Shown here: positions 32,499 to 41,855 of the stretch, piece by piece | How positions within the stretch are numbered: the first letter of the stretch is position 1 | Layout: the number at the start of each line of letters is the position of its first letter | Assembly (NCBI GenBank): GCA_017984135.1 | Contig: JAGNZZ010000002.1 | Location: 117,750-166,747 of the forward strand | Direction: 5' to 3' | Source of the DNA: Chitinophagales bacterium | GTDB lineage: Bacteria; Bacteroidota; Bacteroidia; Chitinophagales; JADIYW01 | DNA length: 48,998 nt | Translations under genes and position numbers: made by a program | Notes under the pieces: generated by a model | What the model was told of the DNA's origin: nothing | What the model saw: the letters and a program-made list of their open reading frames with translations, nothing else | The model's database searches: none

Positions 32499-32947
32499 TG
32501 AATAAATTCGATTACACCTTAGAATTAAACAATAATGAAATTCAAAAAAAAGGAGTTTCTTCTGCAGATGTCTTTGCTACTTTCGAAGCTATTGCATGGA
32601 ATGATGAATATAACAAATGCTTAGAAAATGAAGATTATTACGGACCTTGGTTCTCTGTTTCATATACAGATGATGATGCTTTAACATATGAATTGGAAAT
32701 AGAATTTTATTTATTTGATGATGATGGCAATAGGTATAATACCTTGCATTATTATTTGTCTTTTACCCACCAAAATTTTCAAAAAGAAAAAATATTTTTT
32801 GGTTTATTTGGAGAAAAAAATATTGTTGTAAACAATTTTAATTTCTTAGACAATCAAAAAATGGAAGTAGTAAAAAGATGTTTGAATGCTTTTTTACATC
32901 GCGATATGCAATATTTAAAAAACACCATCAACGAACATTATATTTAA
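32498..32947 (+). CDS. Hypothetical acidic protein in the DUF58 unit
   Basis: A 149-residue protein without signal peptide. It is acidic and rich in Tyr, Phe, Asn and Asp (EYNKCLENEDYYGPWFSVSY; LEIEFYLFDDDGNRYNTLHY). I recognise no domain. Start and stop form TAATG with the DUF58 gene, so it is probably translated by re-initiation, and it is followed by the hydrolase gene after four bases. That makes an operon member of unknown role. Confidence 0.7.
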   Translation: MNKFDYTLELNNNEIQKKGVSSADVFATFEAIAWNDEYNKCLENEDYYGPWFSVSYTDDDALTYELEIEFYLFDDDGNRYNTLHYYLSFTHQNFQKEKIFFGLFGEKNIVVNNFNFLDNQKMEVVKRCLNAFLHRDMQYLKNTINEHYI

Positions 32948-32951
32948 AACA

Positions 32952-33716
32952 ATGCAACTCAATTATAAAAAACTTGGTGAAAACGGTTCACCTATTTTGA
33001 TTCTTCATGGTTTGTTGGGTTCCTTAGATAATTGGCATACCATCGCAAAACAATTAGCCTTATCACATCAAGTTTATATCCTAGATCAACGAAATCATGG
33101 ACGTTCGCCACATACAAAAGAAATAAATTATGAATTACTTGCTCAAGATGTTTTTGATTTTTGTACACAACATGAATTGCATTCAATCAACCTAATTGGA
33201 CATTCTATGGGCGGAAAAGTGGCCATGCTTTTTGCATTATTATATCCAACTTTGGTAAATAAATTAATTGTTGTAGATATTGCACCTGCTTTTTACGATG
33301 GTGGACATGAAGATATATTGTTTGCTATGGCAGAAGCGCCTTTGAAAATGGCAACCAAACGAGATGAAATCGATTTGTTTCTGCAACGTAGAATTCCTGA
33401 ATTTGGTGTGCGACAATTTATTTTAAAAAATCTATCAAGAGATGAAAATAATAAGTTTGTTTGGAAATGCAATTTTGAATCTTTAATAACACATTATCGG
33501 TTGTTAATGGATTTTCCAACACTATCAACTACTTTTTTAAATCATACCTATTTTATAAAAGGTGAATTTTCAAATTATTTAAATCAAGATAATTTTGATA
33601 CTTGTGATAGATATTTTCCCGATAATTCATTGATAGAAATTAAAAATGCAGGCCATTGGGTGCATGCCGATAATCCTATTGATTTTACGCAAAAGTTGAT
33701 GTCTATTTTAAGTTGA
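32952..33716 (+). CDS. Alpha/beta hydrolase (YbfF-like)
   Basis: A 254-residue alpha/beta hydrolase. The oxyanion loop is LHGLLGSLDNWH, and DQRNHGRSPH follows. The nucleophile elbow is GHSMGGKVAML (Ser near 87), and the catalytic His lies in NAGHWVHADNP near the C-terminus. It matches YbfF-type esterases. Substrate is unknown. Third gene of the DUF58 unit. Confidence 0.9.
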   Translation: MQLNYKKLGENGSPILILHGLLGSLDNWHTIAKQLALSHQVYILDQRNHGRSPHTKEINYELLAQDVFDFCTQHELHSINLIGHSMGGKVAMLFALLYPTLVNKLIVVDIAPAFYDGGHEDILFAMAEAPLKMATKRDEIDLFLQRRIPEFGVRQFILKNLSRDENNKFVWKCNFESLITHYRLLMDFPTLSTTFLNHTYFIKGEFSNYLNQDNFDTCDRYFPDNSLIEIKNAGHWVHADNPIDFTQKLMSILS

Positions 33717-33807
33717 TTTTTTATTCAAAAACATTTATGCTTTCTATTTGTTCTATCCTTAGTTTTAAAAGTATAACTATTGATTTTTTAATTATCTAAT
33801 TTTTAGA

Positions 33808-36006
33808 ATGACAACTACTAAAAAAATATTTCCCGTTTTAGGTATGAGTTGTGCTTCTTGTGCAATCAATGTCGAAAATATATTAAAGATGCAAAACGGC
33901 GTGCTGCAAGTAGCCGTAAATTTTGCCAATTCTACGGTTACAGTTGAATATAATCCTAGCTTAATTCAAACCACAAAAATGAAAATTGTTATTCAAGAAG
34001 CTGGATATGATTTAATGATTGAAGATCATAAAGACAAACAATTAGAAGTCGAAAAGATTCAAGCTAAGAATTTTCAGAAGCTTAAACAAAAAACAATTTG
34101 GGCATTAGTGCTGTCTGTTCCAATTGTTATTATTGGTATGTTTTTTATGGATATAAAATATGCCAATGAAATAATGTGGATACTCAGCACACCTGTTGTT
34201 TTATATTTTGGAAAAGATTTTTTTATTCAAGCTTGGAAACAAGCCAGCCATCGCACGGCTAATATGGATACCTTGGTTGCACTCAGCACTGGAATTGCAT
34301 ATTTATTTAGTGTGTTTAATACTTTGTTTCCTCATTTTTTACATAGCAAAGGTTTGCACAGTCATGTTTATTTTGAAGCAGCTTCTGTAATTATCGGATT
34401 TATTTTATTAGGAAAATTATTAGAAGAAAAAGCAAAAGGAAACACCACATCTGCCATCAAAAAATTAATGGGATTACAACCTAAAACAGTAACAATTATT
34501 AAAGATGAGCAAGCCATTGAAATTCCCATTGAACACGTACAAATTGGCGATTTAATATTAGTGAAACCTGGAGAGAAAATGGCAGTTGATGGCATTGTAA
34601 TCGATGGTTCTTCTTATGTTGATGAAAGTATGTTAAGTGGCGAACCTATTCCTGTTTTTAAAGAAATTAAATCGAATGTATTTGCAGGAACCATTAATCA
34701 AAAAGGAAGTTTCACGTTTACAGCCAAAAAGATTGGTAGTGATACCATGTTGGCACATATTATAAAAGCTGTGCAAGAAGCACAAGGCAGCAAAGCGCCC
34801 GTTCAACAATTAGTAGATAAAGTAGCTGCTGTTTTTGTGCCAGTTGTAATAGGTATAGCCACGTTATCATTTATTGTATGGTATTTTGCAAGTAGTGAAA
34901 ATGCTTTTACTCAAGCTTTAATGGCATTTATAACGGTATTAGTAATTGCTTGCCCTTGCGCTTTAGGCTTGGCAACTCCAACGGCTATTATGGTGGGAAT
35001 AGGAAAAGGAGCGGAGCAAGGTATATTAATTAAAGATGCTGAAAGTTTAGAACAAACTAAAAATATTAATGCCATTATTTTAGATAAAACAGGAACCATT
35101 ACTGAAGGCAAACCTAAAGTGAATCAGGAATATTGGATGCATGAAAATCCTACGTTGCGTGCGGTGGTGTATAGTATGGAAGTGCAATCCGAACATCCGT
35201 TGGCAGATGCTGTGGTGCAACATTTGCAAACTTCAAAAGTGCCTATTTCTAATTTTGAAAGTATTACAGGAAAAGGAATAAAAGCCATTTTTGAAAATGA
35301 AATTTATTTTATCGGAAATAAAAAATTATTGGATGAAAATGCTATTTCGATAGATGAAAAATTACATGAAAATACAAATAAATGGTTGAGAGAAGCACAT
35401 ACTGTAATTTGGGTGGCGAATAGTAAACAAGCCTTAGCCGCATTTGCAATCTCTGATGCTATTAAACCAACTTCAAAAGAAGCCATTTATAACTTACAAC
35501 AAAAAGGAATTTCGGTTTACATGCTTACTGGTGATAATGAAGCAACCGCAAAGTCAGTTGCGGAAAAACTAGGTATCCAACATTATAAAGCAGAAGTATT
35601 GCCAGAGCAAAAAGCTGCATTTGTAAAAGAATTACAATTAATAGGTAAAAAAGTAGCTATGGTTGGAGATGGCATCAATGATAGTACTGCCTTGGCGCAA
35701 GCAGATGTAAGTATTGCAATGGGAAAAGGAAACGACATTGCAATGGATGTAGCCAAAATGACCATCATCTCTTCTGATTTAAATAAAATTTCCACGGCTA
35801 TTCAATTATCAAAATCAACCGTTGCCACCATTAAACAAAATTTATTTTGGGCATTTATTTATAATTTAATTGGGATTCCTATTGCTGCAGGTGTGTTGTA
35901 TCCTATAAACGGATTTTTGCTCAATCCAATGCTTGCTGGTGCAGCCATGGCATTTAGTAGTGTTAGTGTGGTGAGTAATAGTCTTCGATTGAAATGGAAA
36001 AAATAA
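33808..36006 (+). CDS. copA: Copper-exporting P-type ATPase
   Basis: A 732-residue P1B-type ATPase. One N-terminal heavy-metal domain has GMSCASCA (Cys15, Cys18). Membrane helices follow, and the CPC metal-gating motif in VIACPCALGLATP near residue 382 marks Cu(I) specificity of the P1B-1 group. The phosphorylation motif DKTGTITEG near 426, SEHPLADAVV, GTI-like MLTGDNEATA and MVGDGINDSTALAQADV complete the cycle. The C-terminal membrane helices are present. It pumps copper out of the cytoplasm. No copper regulator gene or copper chaperone is next to it in the window. Confidence 0.95.
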   Translation: MTTTKKIFPVLGMSCASCAINVENILKMQNGVLQVAVNFANSTVTVEYNPSLIQTTKMKIVIQEAGYDLMIEDHKDKQLEVEKIQAKNFQKLKQKTIWALVLSVPIVIIGMFFMDIKYANEIMWILSTPVVLYFGKDFFIQAWKQASHRTANMDTLVALSTGIAYLFSVFNTLFPHFLHSKGLHSHVYFEAASVIIGFILLGKLLEEKAKGNTTSAIKKLMGLQPKTVTIIKDEQAIEIPIEHVQIGDLILVKPGEKMAVDGIVIDGSSYVDESMLSGEPIPVFKEIKSNVFAGTINQKGSFTFTAKKIGSDTMLAHIIKAVQEAQGSKAPVQQLVDKVAAVFVPVVIGIATLSFIVWYFASSENAFTQALMAFITVLVIACPCALGLATPTAIMVGIGKGAEQGILIKDAESLEQTKNINAIILDKTGTITEGKPKVNQEYWMHENPTLRAVVYSMEVQSEHPLADAVVQHLQTSKVPISNFESITGKGIKAIFENEIYFIGNKKLLDENAISIDEKLHENTNKWLREAHTVIWVANSKQALAAFAISDAIKPTSKEAIYNLQQKGISVYMLTGDNEATAKSVAEKLGIQHYKAEVLPEQKAAFVKELQLIGKKVAMVGDGINDSTALAQADVSIAMGKGNDIAMDVAKMTIISSDLNKISTAIQLSKSTVATIKQNLFWAFIYNLIGIPIAAGVLYPINGFLLNPMLAGAAMAFSSVSVVSNSLRLKWKK

Positions 36007-36056
36007 TACATTAATGCTGGATTTTATTTAATTTTAAAAATGATAAAACCCAAAAG

Positions 36057-36941
36057 ATGAAAAAAATTGCATTTATTTTTTTTATTTCAACGTTGGTGTA
36101 TGCTTGCATACCTACTGGAACTAATCCTATCAAAAGATATCCAACTTATCGTGGTTTGTATGTAAACAAATTTGATACTATTTTTGAAGATACATCAAAA
36201 GAAAATACACTTTTACGCTGGGCAAATAAACATCGATTTAATGCGCTTACTTTATATGGCTTGGGAAATATACTTCCTAAAACTTCCAACTATTCAACAT
36301 TAGCTGCTTTCATTTTACGTGCAAAAACCATTTATGGACTAAAAGAAGTGAATGCAACACGTGGAAAATCTTCTGATTTTACGACGTATGTGCACAATTA
36401 CAATAATTCAAGAACAGATACTTTAGAGCGATTTAATTGGGCTAATTTAGAACGTGAATTTTGGAACGGCGATCAAACGTTTACGTATTCATTTACTCAA
36501 TTACAAAACATGAAAAATTGGGGAATCACTCAAATACCAATTGTAAAAACAGAACAGTATATTGGTTGGTTGCGCGATTCATCTGGAGCACCTTCCAATC
36601 CGATACGTGAAGCACAAATTGCAGACAGTATAGTGTTGGTTGTTGATCGATTATTACTCCATGATTATCAACCAACCATTTCGTTTAGTTATGTACAGCC
36701 TCGTTTAGATATTTTAGGTCAAAAAGCGATGGCTCAAGGTAAAGTGCTAGATGTGATCATTATTTTTAGTGCTGAAAATCCAACATTTTCAGGAGCTTAT
36801 TTTACTACACATGATTTTGTAGATGCGTATAACATTATTAATAATGCCAATAATTCCGCGTCTTATTCCGGTAAAAATGGGATTAAAATCATTGGATATC
36901 AAATCTATAATTACTCGCACGGAAAACTAGCAAAACCATAG
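36057..36941 (+). CDS. Lipoprotein of unknown function
   Basis: A 294-residue protein with a short type II signal peptide and lipobox LVYAC, so it is probably lipid-anchored. The mature part has YRGLYVNKFDTIFEDTSKEN, NALTLYGLGNIL, VKTEQYIGWLRDSS and QPTISFSYVQPRLDIL; the alternation of strands and helices might be a TIM-barrel-like fold, but I cannot assign a family. It lies 50 bases after copA on the same strand, and I see no terminator between them. A copper role is not implied by its sequence. Confidence 0.65.
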   Translation: MKKIAFIFFISTLVYACIPTGTNPIKRYPTYRGLYVNKFDTIFEDTSKENTLLRWANKHRFNALTLYGLGNILPKTSNYSTLAAFILRAKTIYGLKEVNATRGKSSDFTTYVHNYNNSRTDTLERFNWANLEREFWNGDQTFTYSFTQLQNMKNWGITQIPIVKTEQYIGWLRDSSGAPSNPIREAQIADSIVLVVDRLLLHDYQPTISFSYVQPRLDILGQKAMAQGKVLDVIIIFSAENPTFSGAYFTTHDFVDAYNIINNANNSASYSGKNGIKIIGYQIYNYSHGKLAKP

Positions 36942-36979
36942 GTTTAATTGAATTTTCTATCATCTTACGAATGAGAATT

Positions 36980-37933
36980 TTAATGATCTAATGGACGTTT
37001 TTTAACCATTCCACCTTTAATATCTTTTACACTTTGTGTAACCATAAAAGCATCAGAGTCAATTTTTTCTATTTCTGATTGTAATTTCCCTAATTCCAAT
37101 CGTGTGATAACTGTATAAACTACTTCGGAATCTATATTTGCACGTTCGCCTTTTTTGCCACTTCCTTTTTTTTGTATAAAAACCGTAAAGCCTCGTTTCA
37201 TTTCATCTTTTATCATATTTTGTATTTCTAATGAATTTTCAGAGATGATGGTAACACCAAAATACTCTTCAATTCCATCGACCAAAAAGTCCACTGTTTT
37301 AGAAGCAGAAAGATAGGTGAGCATCGCATACATCGCAATTTCAATAGACAGTAAATAGGCAGCAAATGAGAATATAATGACATTAATTATAATAATAATA
37401 TCGCCAATACTAACGCTGTATTTTCTACTTAAAAAGATGGCCATTATTTCTGTTCCATCAATTACTGCACCACCTCTAATGGCTAATCCAATTCCGGCAC
37501 CCAGAAAAAAACCACCAAAAATGGCCACTAAAAGTTTGTCGTTGGTAATGTGTGGAAATGGAATATAAGCAATTACAATGGCAAGCGTAATAATAGCCAA
37601 TGTGGTTTTAATAGCAAAAGTATTATTGATTACTCGAATACCTAAAATGATGAACGGAATATTTATAATAACAATTAATATTGAAACTGGAATATTGCTT
37701 AATTCATAAATCAACAATGAGATGCCCACGGCGCCACCATCAATGAAATCATTAGGCATTAAAAAGCCTTTTAATCCAAATCCAGCGGAAATAATTCCTG
37801 TTGCAATTAATAAATAATCTTTTATAAATCGTTTAATGGTAATGAAAAACGCGCGAATACCTTTTTCTTGCTCGGCGGCATTTTTGTTTTTAAATAAATT
37901 TTCAGTCAAAAAATGTTTGATACTTCGAATCAT
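36980..37933 (-). CDS. YitT-family membrane protein (DUF2179)
   Basis: A 317-residue protein with about five or six membrane segments and the YitT signatures FLMPNDFIDGGAVGISLLIY, GIGLAIRGGAVIDGTEIMAI and the C-terminal cytoplasmic DUF2179 domain (FLVDGIEEYFGVTII, VVYTVITRLELGKLQSEI). The family is thought to be a transporter or a structural membrane protein, with no agreed substrate. Single gene, convergent with the upstream lipoprotein gene. Confidence 0.9.
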   Translation of the reverse strand: MIRSIKHFLTENLFKNKNAAEQEKGIRAFFITIKRFIKDYLLIATGIISAGFGLKGFLMPNDFIDGGAVGISLLIYELSNIPVSILIVIINIPFIILGIRVINNTFAIKTTLAIITLAIVIAYIPFPHITNDKLLVAIFGGFFLGAGIGLAIRGGAVIDGTEIMAIFLSRKYSVSIGDIIIIINVIIFSFAAYLLSIEIAMYAMLTYLSASKTVDFLVDGIEEYFGVTIISENSLEIQNMIKDEMKRGFTVFIQKKGSGKKGERANIDSEVVYTVITRLELGKLQSEIEKIDSDAFMVTQSVKDIKGGMVKKRPLDH

Positions 37934-38069
37934 AAGCGGAATTTTAAATACAGTTAGAGAATTGTTTGTACTTGTATAAGATACGATTTTTTGAGTAAAT
38001 AATTAAGTTAAATTTTTGTTGTGAATTTAAAATGGGTATCAATAGATACTAAGTTTACTTGCTAACCGT

Positions 38070-38981
38070 TTATTTTAAATTGTATCTTGGATGATGTAAG
38101 GCTAAGGATTCTTTTAAGTATTGTTGATCTAAATGAGTATATATTTCAGTAGTGGTGATGGATGAATGTCCGAGCATTTGCTGTACTGCACGCAAATCGG
38201 CGCCACCTTCAATTAAGTGTGTGGCAAAAGAATGCCGAAAGGTGTGTGGTGAAATATTTTTATTTAAGTTTATTTTTTCTGCTAAATTTTTTATCACAAT
38301 AAATACCATTACACGAGAAATGGGTGTACCTCTTTTGTTTAAAAATAACATGTCGGAATATTTTGGATATTGTGGCAATTTGTTTCGAACATGTTCCATA
38401 TATATTTGTATGTGTTTAAGTGCGTCACTGCCAATAGGAACTAGTCTTTCTTTATTTCCTTTTCCAATAACACGAATAAATTCAATATCAAAATAAACAT
38501 GAGATATTTTTAAATTTATTAATTCGGAAACACGTAAGCCACTGCTGTATAAGGTTTCGAGCATGGCTTTATTTCGTACATTTTCATCTTTACTTAAGTC
38601 CAATGCACCAATTAATTGTTCGATTTCATCAAATGAAAGTGTATCCGGAAGTTTTTTACTTAATTTCGGACCTTCCAATAAAACGGTAGGATCTTCTTTG
38701 ATGAATGCTTCAAGCATTAAAAATTTGTAAAATGCTTTTAATCCGGAAATAATGCGTGCTTGACTTCTATCACTTAAGTCTAAATCGTGTAAATAGGCAA
38801 TAAAATTCTCTAAATCGTTTAGTTTTATTTCATTTGGGTCATTCGTTTTATTTTCTATTTTTAAATAGTTCATGAGTAATTCAACATCATGTAAATAGGC
38901 ATCGATTGAATTTGGAGACAAAGATTTTTCTATTTTTAAATAGCCTTCAAAGTTTTTGATATATAAATTCCAAATCGACAT
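38070..38981 (-). CDS. xerD: Tyrosine recombinase XerC/XerD
   Basis: A 303-residue tyrosine recombinase. The N-terminal SAM-like domain (NLYIKNFEGYLKIEKSLSPN) is followed by the catalytic domain with SSGLRVSEL (Arg), HTFRHSF (His246 and Arg249), LGHSSI (His271) and the nucleophile Tyr281 in TEIYTHL. The ATG at 38981 gives MSIWNLYIK, the usual Xer start; four earlier codons (MTYF) are unlikely. It resolves chromosome dimers at dif or a similar site, though no dif site is seen here. XerC is the other possibility. Divergent from aroQ. Confidence 0.92.
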   Translation of the reverse strand: MSIWNLYIKNFEGYLKIEKSLSPNSIDAYLHDVELLMNYLKIENKTNDPNEIKLNDLENFIAYLHDLDLSDRSQARIISGLKAFYKFLMLEAFIKEDPTVLLEGPKLSKKLPDTLSFDEIEQLIGALDLSKDENVRNKAMLETLYSSGLRVSELINLKISHVYFDIEFIRVIGKGNKERLVPIGSDALKHIQIYMEHVRNKLPQYPKYSDMLFLNKRGTPISRVMVFIVIKNLAEKINLNKNISPHTFRHSFATHLIEGGADLRAVQQMLGHSSITTTEIYTHLDQQYLKESLALHHPRYNLK

Positions 38982-39064
38982 AAAATAGGTCACTAAAGTT
39001 CGTAAAGAAAATGAAAAAAGGAGAATAAATTTTAATGTTACTACTCATTTGTGAAAAAGTATAG

Positions 39065-39092
39065 TTGGTATCTGGTTTATTTTTTATATTTG
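39065..39092 (+). promoter_or_regulatory. Promoter of aroQ adjacent to its ATG
   Basis: TTG (39065-39067), a 17-base spacer and TATATTTG (39085-39092) match the Bacteroidota promoter. The ATG at 39097 follows after four bases, so a leaderless transcript is likely. Confidence 0.6.
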
Positions 39093-39096
39093 GTTT

Positions 39097-39513
39097 ATGA
39101 AAAAGATTATCATTATCAATGGACCAAATTTAAATTTATTGGGCAAGCGCGAACCCAATGTGTACGGCTCTGAAACGTTTGAGAATTTTTTAAGTGATAT
39201 GCAACAAAAATATGCTAATCTTGAAATTTCTTATTTCCAAAGTAATATTGAAGGAGAATTGATTTCTAAAATTCATGAAGTTGGTTTCACGCATGATGGA
39301 ATCATTTTAAATGCTGCAGGATACACACATACCTCCATTGCTATTGCAGATTCGATTCGCGCCGTAAAAACGCCGGTTATAGAAGTACATATCAGCAATA
39401 CATTTTCACGCGAAGAATTTCGTCATCATTCATATATTTCACCAGTATCAAAAGGAATTATTGTTGGCTTCGGTTTAAAAAGCTATGAATTGGCATTAAA
39501 ATATTTTGAGTAA
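39097..39513 (+). CDS. aroQ: 3-dehydroquinate dehydratase, type II
   Basis: A 138-residue dodecamer-forming enzyme of the shikimate pathway that dehydrates 3-dehydroquinate. The signature IIINGPNLNLLGKREPNVYG contains the catalytic Tyr and Arg. LNAAGYTHTSIAIADSI carries a conserved His. EVHISNTFSREEFRHHSYIS holds the other catalytic residues. Length is normal. Monocistronic, with the promoter immediately before the ATG. Confidence 0.97.
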   Translation: MKKIIIINGPNLNLLGKREPNVYGSETFENFLSDMQQKYANLEISYFQSNIEGELISKIHEVGFTHDGIILNAAGYTHTSIAIADSIRAVKTPVIEVHISNTFSREEFRHHSYISPVSKGIIVGFGLKSYELALKYFE

Positions 39514-39515
39514 AT

Positions 39516-40346
39516 TTAATTACTCAATTTAAAGGTTCTTTCTGACATACTGTATGGACTATCCACTTGTTTTCCTTTTTTATCTATTAAAGTGAGTTTT
39601 ATTTTATTTTCACCTTGTGGTAAACCTTCCATGAAATAACCACTCCATTTATCTAAAATAAATTCGGTGCCATTTATTTCTACTTTTACGTTAAATCCAT
39701 CTTTAGATAAATCACAATTCACTAAATAAAAATCCAATAAAATAGCTTTGGTTTCATCGCCTTTGTATTCGCCTTTTGGACGACTATAGAATAGCATTGG
39801 ACTGCTTAAATCTGGTGCAGCATAACGTGCTGTATAGCGTGATTTACCTGTAATTGCAGACGTTATAGTGTACGCATTTTTATTTTTTATACTTTCATGA
39901 TACGAACGTGAAATAAAAGATAATACGATGTGTTGCCCATCTTTTAAGGTGTTCACAATGGCTTCGTCTTTATACAATGCATTGTATGGTTGATTGTCAA
40001 CTATACAGTGAATATGCTGACCTTGAGCTGAATTTGCACATGATTTAATGTTATTCATATTGGTTTGTTGCCCTAAAGTATAATTACTTGTTTCGTAATT
40101 AATTTTGATGGTATTATTGTCCAGTTCATCCAAGGTTCCACTTACAGATTGTTGGATACTTGCATTTTCAAATGATTCAAGGGAATAAAATTCAGTAAGT
40201 GTTATGCCGTTTTTTGTTATACTCAATAGTTTTGCGGATTTCTCAGAAGATTTTTCTCCATTACTAGCATTCGCTTTTCGGTTACAAAAGGTGAAAATAC
40301 TAATTGATAAAAGAAATAATCCGGAAAGTAAAACTGTTTTTTTCAT
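39516..40346 (-). CDS. Secreted protein of unknown function (possible lipoprotein)
   Basis: A 276-residue exported protein with a signal peptide that could end in a lipobox (FTFC). Segments such as ITKNGITLTEFYSLESFENA, GQHIVLSFISRSYHESI and KILD-like FILDKWSGYFMEGLPQGENK suggest beta-rich domains. Similar Bacteroidota proteins are sometimes named phosphopeptide-binding, but I see no basis for that function here. It is 9 bases downstream of the asparagine-synthase-like gene and so the last gene of a five-gene minus operon. Confidence 0.65.
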   Translation of the reverse strand: MKKTVLLSGLFLLSISIFTFCNRKANASNGEKSSEKSAKLLSITKNGITLTEFYSLESFENASIQQSVSGTLDELDNNTIKINYETSNYTLGQQTNMNNIKSCANSAQGQHIHCIVDNQPYNALYKDEAIVNTLKDGQHIVLSFISRSYHESIKNKNAYTITSAITGKSRYTARYAAPDLSSPMLFYSRPKGEYKGDETKAILLDFYLVNCDLSKDGFNVKVEINGTEFILDKWSGYFMEGLPQGENKIKLTLIDKKGKQVDSPYSMSERTFKLSN

Positions 40347-40355
40347 GATATACTA

Positions 40356-41855
40356 TTATAGTGAATATTCTTGTTTTAAAGTTTGCAATAAATATAATGC
40401 ATGTATGTTATTTATTCTAAAATTTTTCTCATTTGGTGGATGTATTAAACGTTTGTATATTTCCTTATATAGAAATAACGTATTGTTGGTGTCTTTGTTT
40501 ATGTCAATGCTGTTTTTATCTTGCAAATATTTTTTTATTGTTCTCGGAAGTACTTTTTTTGCCAATGTTTTAATTCGGTAGTGTTTATTAGTGCTGTCGT
40601 AAGATGGTTTAATAAAATCAATGTTCATTTCTTTAAAAATTCCATCCATTAAATAGTTGTTGTAAAATGATTGATTAAGTCTTTTTTTAAATGGAACGGT
40701 GTACCAAAATTCTATCCAATCTTTTTGCCAAAATGGTAAGTAAAAGTCTATGCCAAAAAATTCATATACTCGCACTGAATTGATAATAAATTTTGATACA
40801 CGATTTTTAATAAACCATTCTTGATAACCATTCCAGGTGTTCTCATAAGATGTATTGTGGTATAAAATGTGGTGTTTGTGTAGGATATATGAACGTATGT
40901 CAATATTTTTTATTGGCTCAAAAATACTTCCACCATGTAAGTCTTGGCAAAATCCATTTAAAAGAATTGCATTTTTTGGAATTAAATTATTTTGAGATAA
41001 ATAATGTAATGCAAAGAAATCCTGTTCATGCGGCAGCGATGAAAAATGATGATTGTAGTCCGAGTATTGCTTCCATTTTTCTTGAAAAAAAATAGATAAC
41101 AACTCGTCAGAATATTCAATAATAATTAATTCAATATTTAATGTGCGACATACTTTCTCCGCTGTTTTAACTTCATAACTATTAGCTCTTCCATAAGTAA
41201 AACAAGTAATATTTTTGATATTATTTTTTAAAAGTAACGACAATAAATAACGTGAATCGTATCCACCAGAAAGTGGTAATAGTATTGGATTGTTGGAACA
41301 GTATTGTCTAATTTTATCAATTAATTTTTGTTCTAGTTTTTTAAGTTCTTGAGATAAATTTATTTCGTAGTTTTCTTTTTGGCAATGCGTGTAATAGGAT
41401 TCTATTTTTATATGATAACTGGTTTTATTTATGATTGCTATTTCTCCCGCTTGTAATTGTTGCCATTCATTCAGTAAAGTATGATTATCTGTAGTGCAAT
41501 AAATATGTTCAAAAAAGGATGCTTGTCCTTTATTAATAGAACAATTTGTGCCATCAATTTTATTACTAATATGAATTAAATCAGGTTCACTTTTTATAAA
41601 AATAGGATACGTTCGTATGCTATCAACTGCCAATAAAAGCGTGTTGTTTAGCTCAATGATAATAGAAAAATGTCCACTTAGTTTTGATAATTTTTTCTTG
41701 AATTCAAATTCATTTTTTGTTTCTGAAAAATAACAGTTAATTGCTTGAGAATTTAGAAGTGATTTTTCGAAAAATGCATTTCCAATAACATGAATGTTAT
41801 TGTGTGAATACCAAGTATGCACTAAATTAGGCTCTAATTTTAGTTGAATCATCAT
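40356..41855 (-). CDS. Asparagine-synthase-like ATP pyrophosphatase
   Basis: A 499-residue protein with a degenerate amidotransferase-like N-terminal domain (about 1-150) and an asparagine-synthase-type ATP pyrophosphatase domain. The PP-loop reads LPLSGGYDSRYLLSL at residues 194-208. The N-terminus lacks the Cys needed for glutamine hydrolysis (it starts MMIQLK). It may therefore use ammonia or another nucleophile. Such proteins often occur in surface-polysaccharide or peptide-modification loci; the flippase upstream fits the former. The flippase 3' end overlaps this gene by 29 bases. Confidence 0.8.
   Translation of the reverse strand: MMIQLKLEPNLVHTWYSHNNIHVIGNAFFEKSLLNSQAINCYFSETKNEFEFKKKLSKLSGHFSIIIELNNTLLLAVDSIRTYPIFIKSEPDLIHISNKIDGTNCSINKGQASFFEHIYCTTDNHTLLNEWQQLQAGEIAIINKTSYHIKIESYYTHCQKENYEINLSQELKKLEQKLIDKIRQYCSNNPILLPLSGGYDSRYLLSLLLKNNIKNITCFTYGRANSYEVKTAEKVCRTLNIELIIIEYSDELLSIFFQEKWKQYSDYNHHFSSLPHEQDFFALHYLSQNNLIPKNAILLNGFCQDLHGGSIFEPIKNIDIRSYILHKHHILYHNTSYENTWNGYQEWFIKNRVSKFIINSVRVYEFFGIDFYLPFWQKDWIEFWYTVPFKKRLNQSFYNNYLMDGIFKEMNIDFIKPSYDSTNKHYRIKTLAKKVLPRTIKKYLQDKNSIDINKDTNNTLFLYKEIYKRLIHPPNEKNFRINNIHALYLLQTLKQEYSL

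Noticed and set aside
36007..36056. Possible hairpin between copA and the lipoprotein gene
   Set aside because: The imperfect stem has no T run on either strand, so it is not called a terminator.
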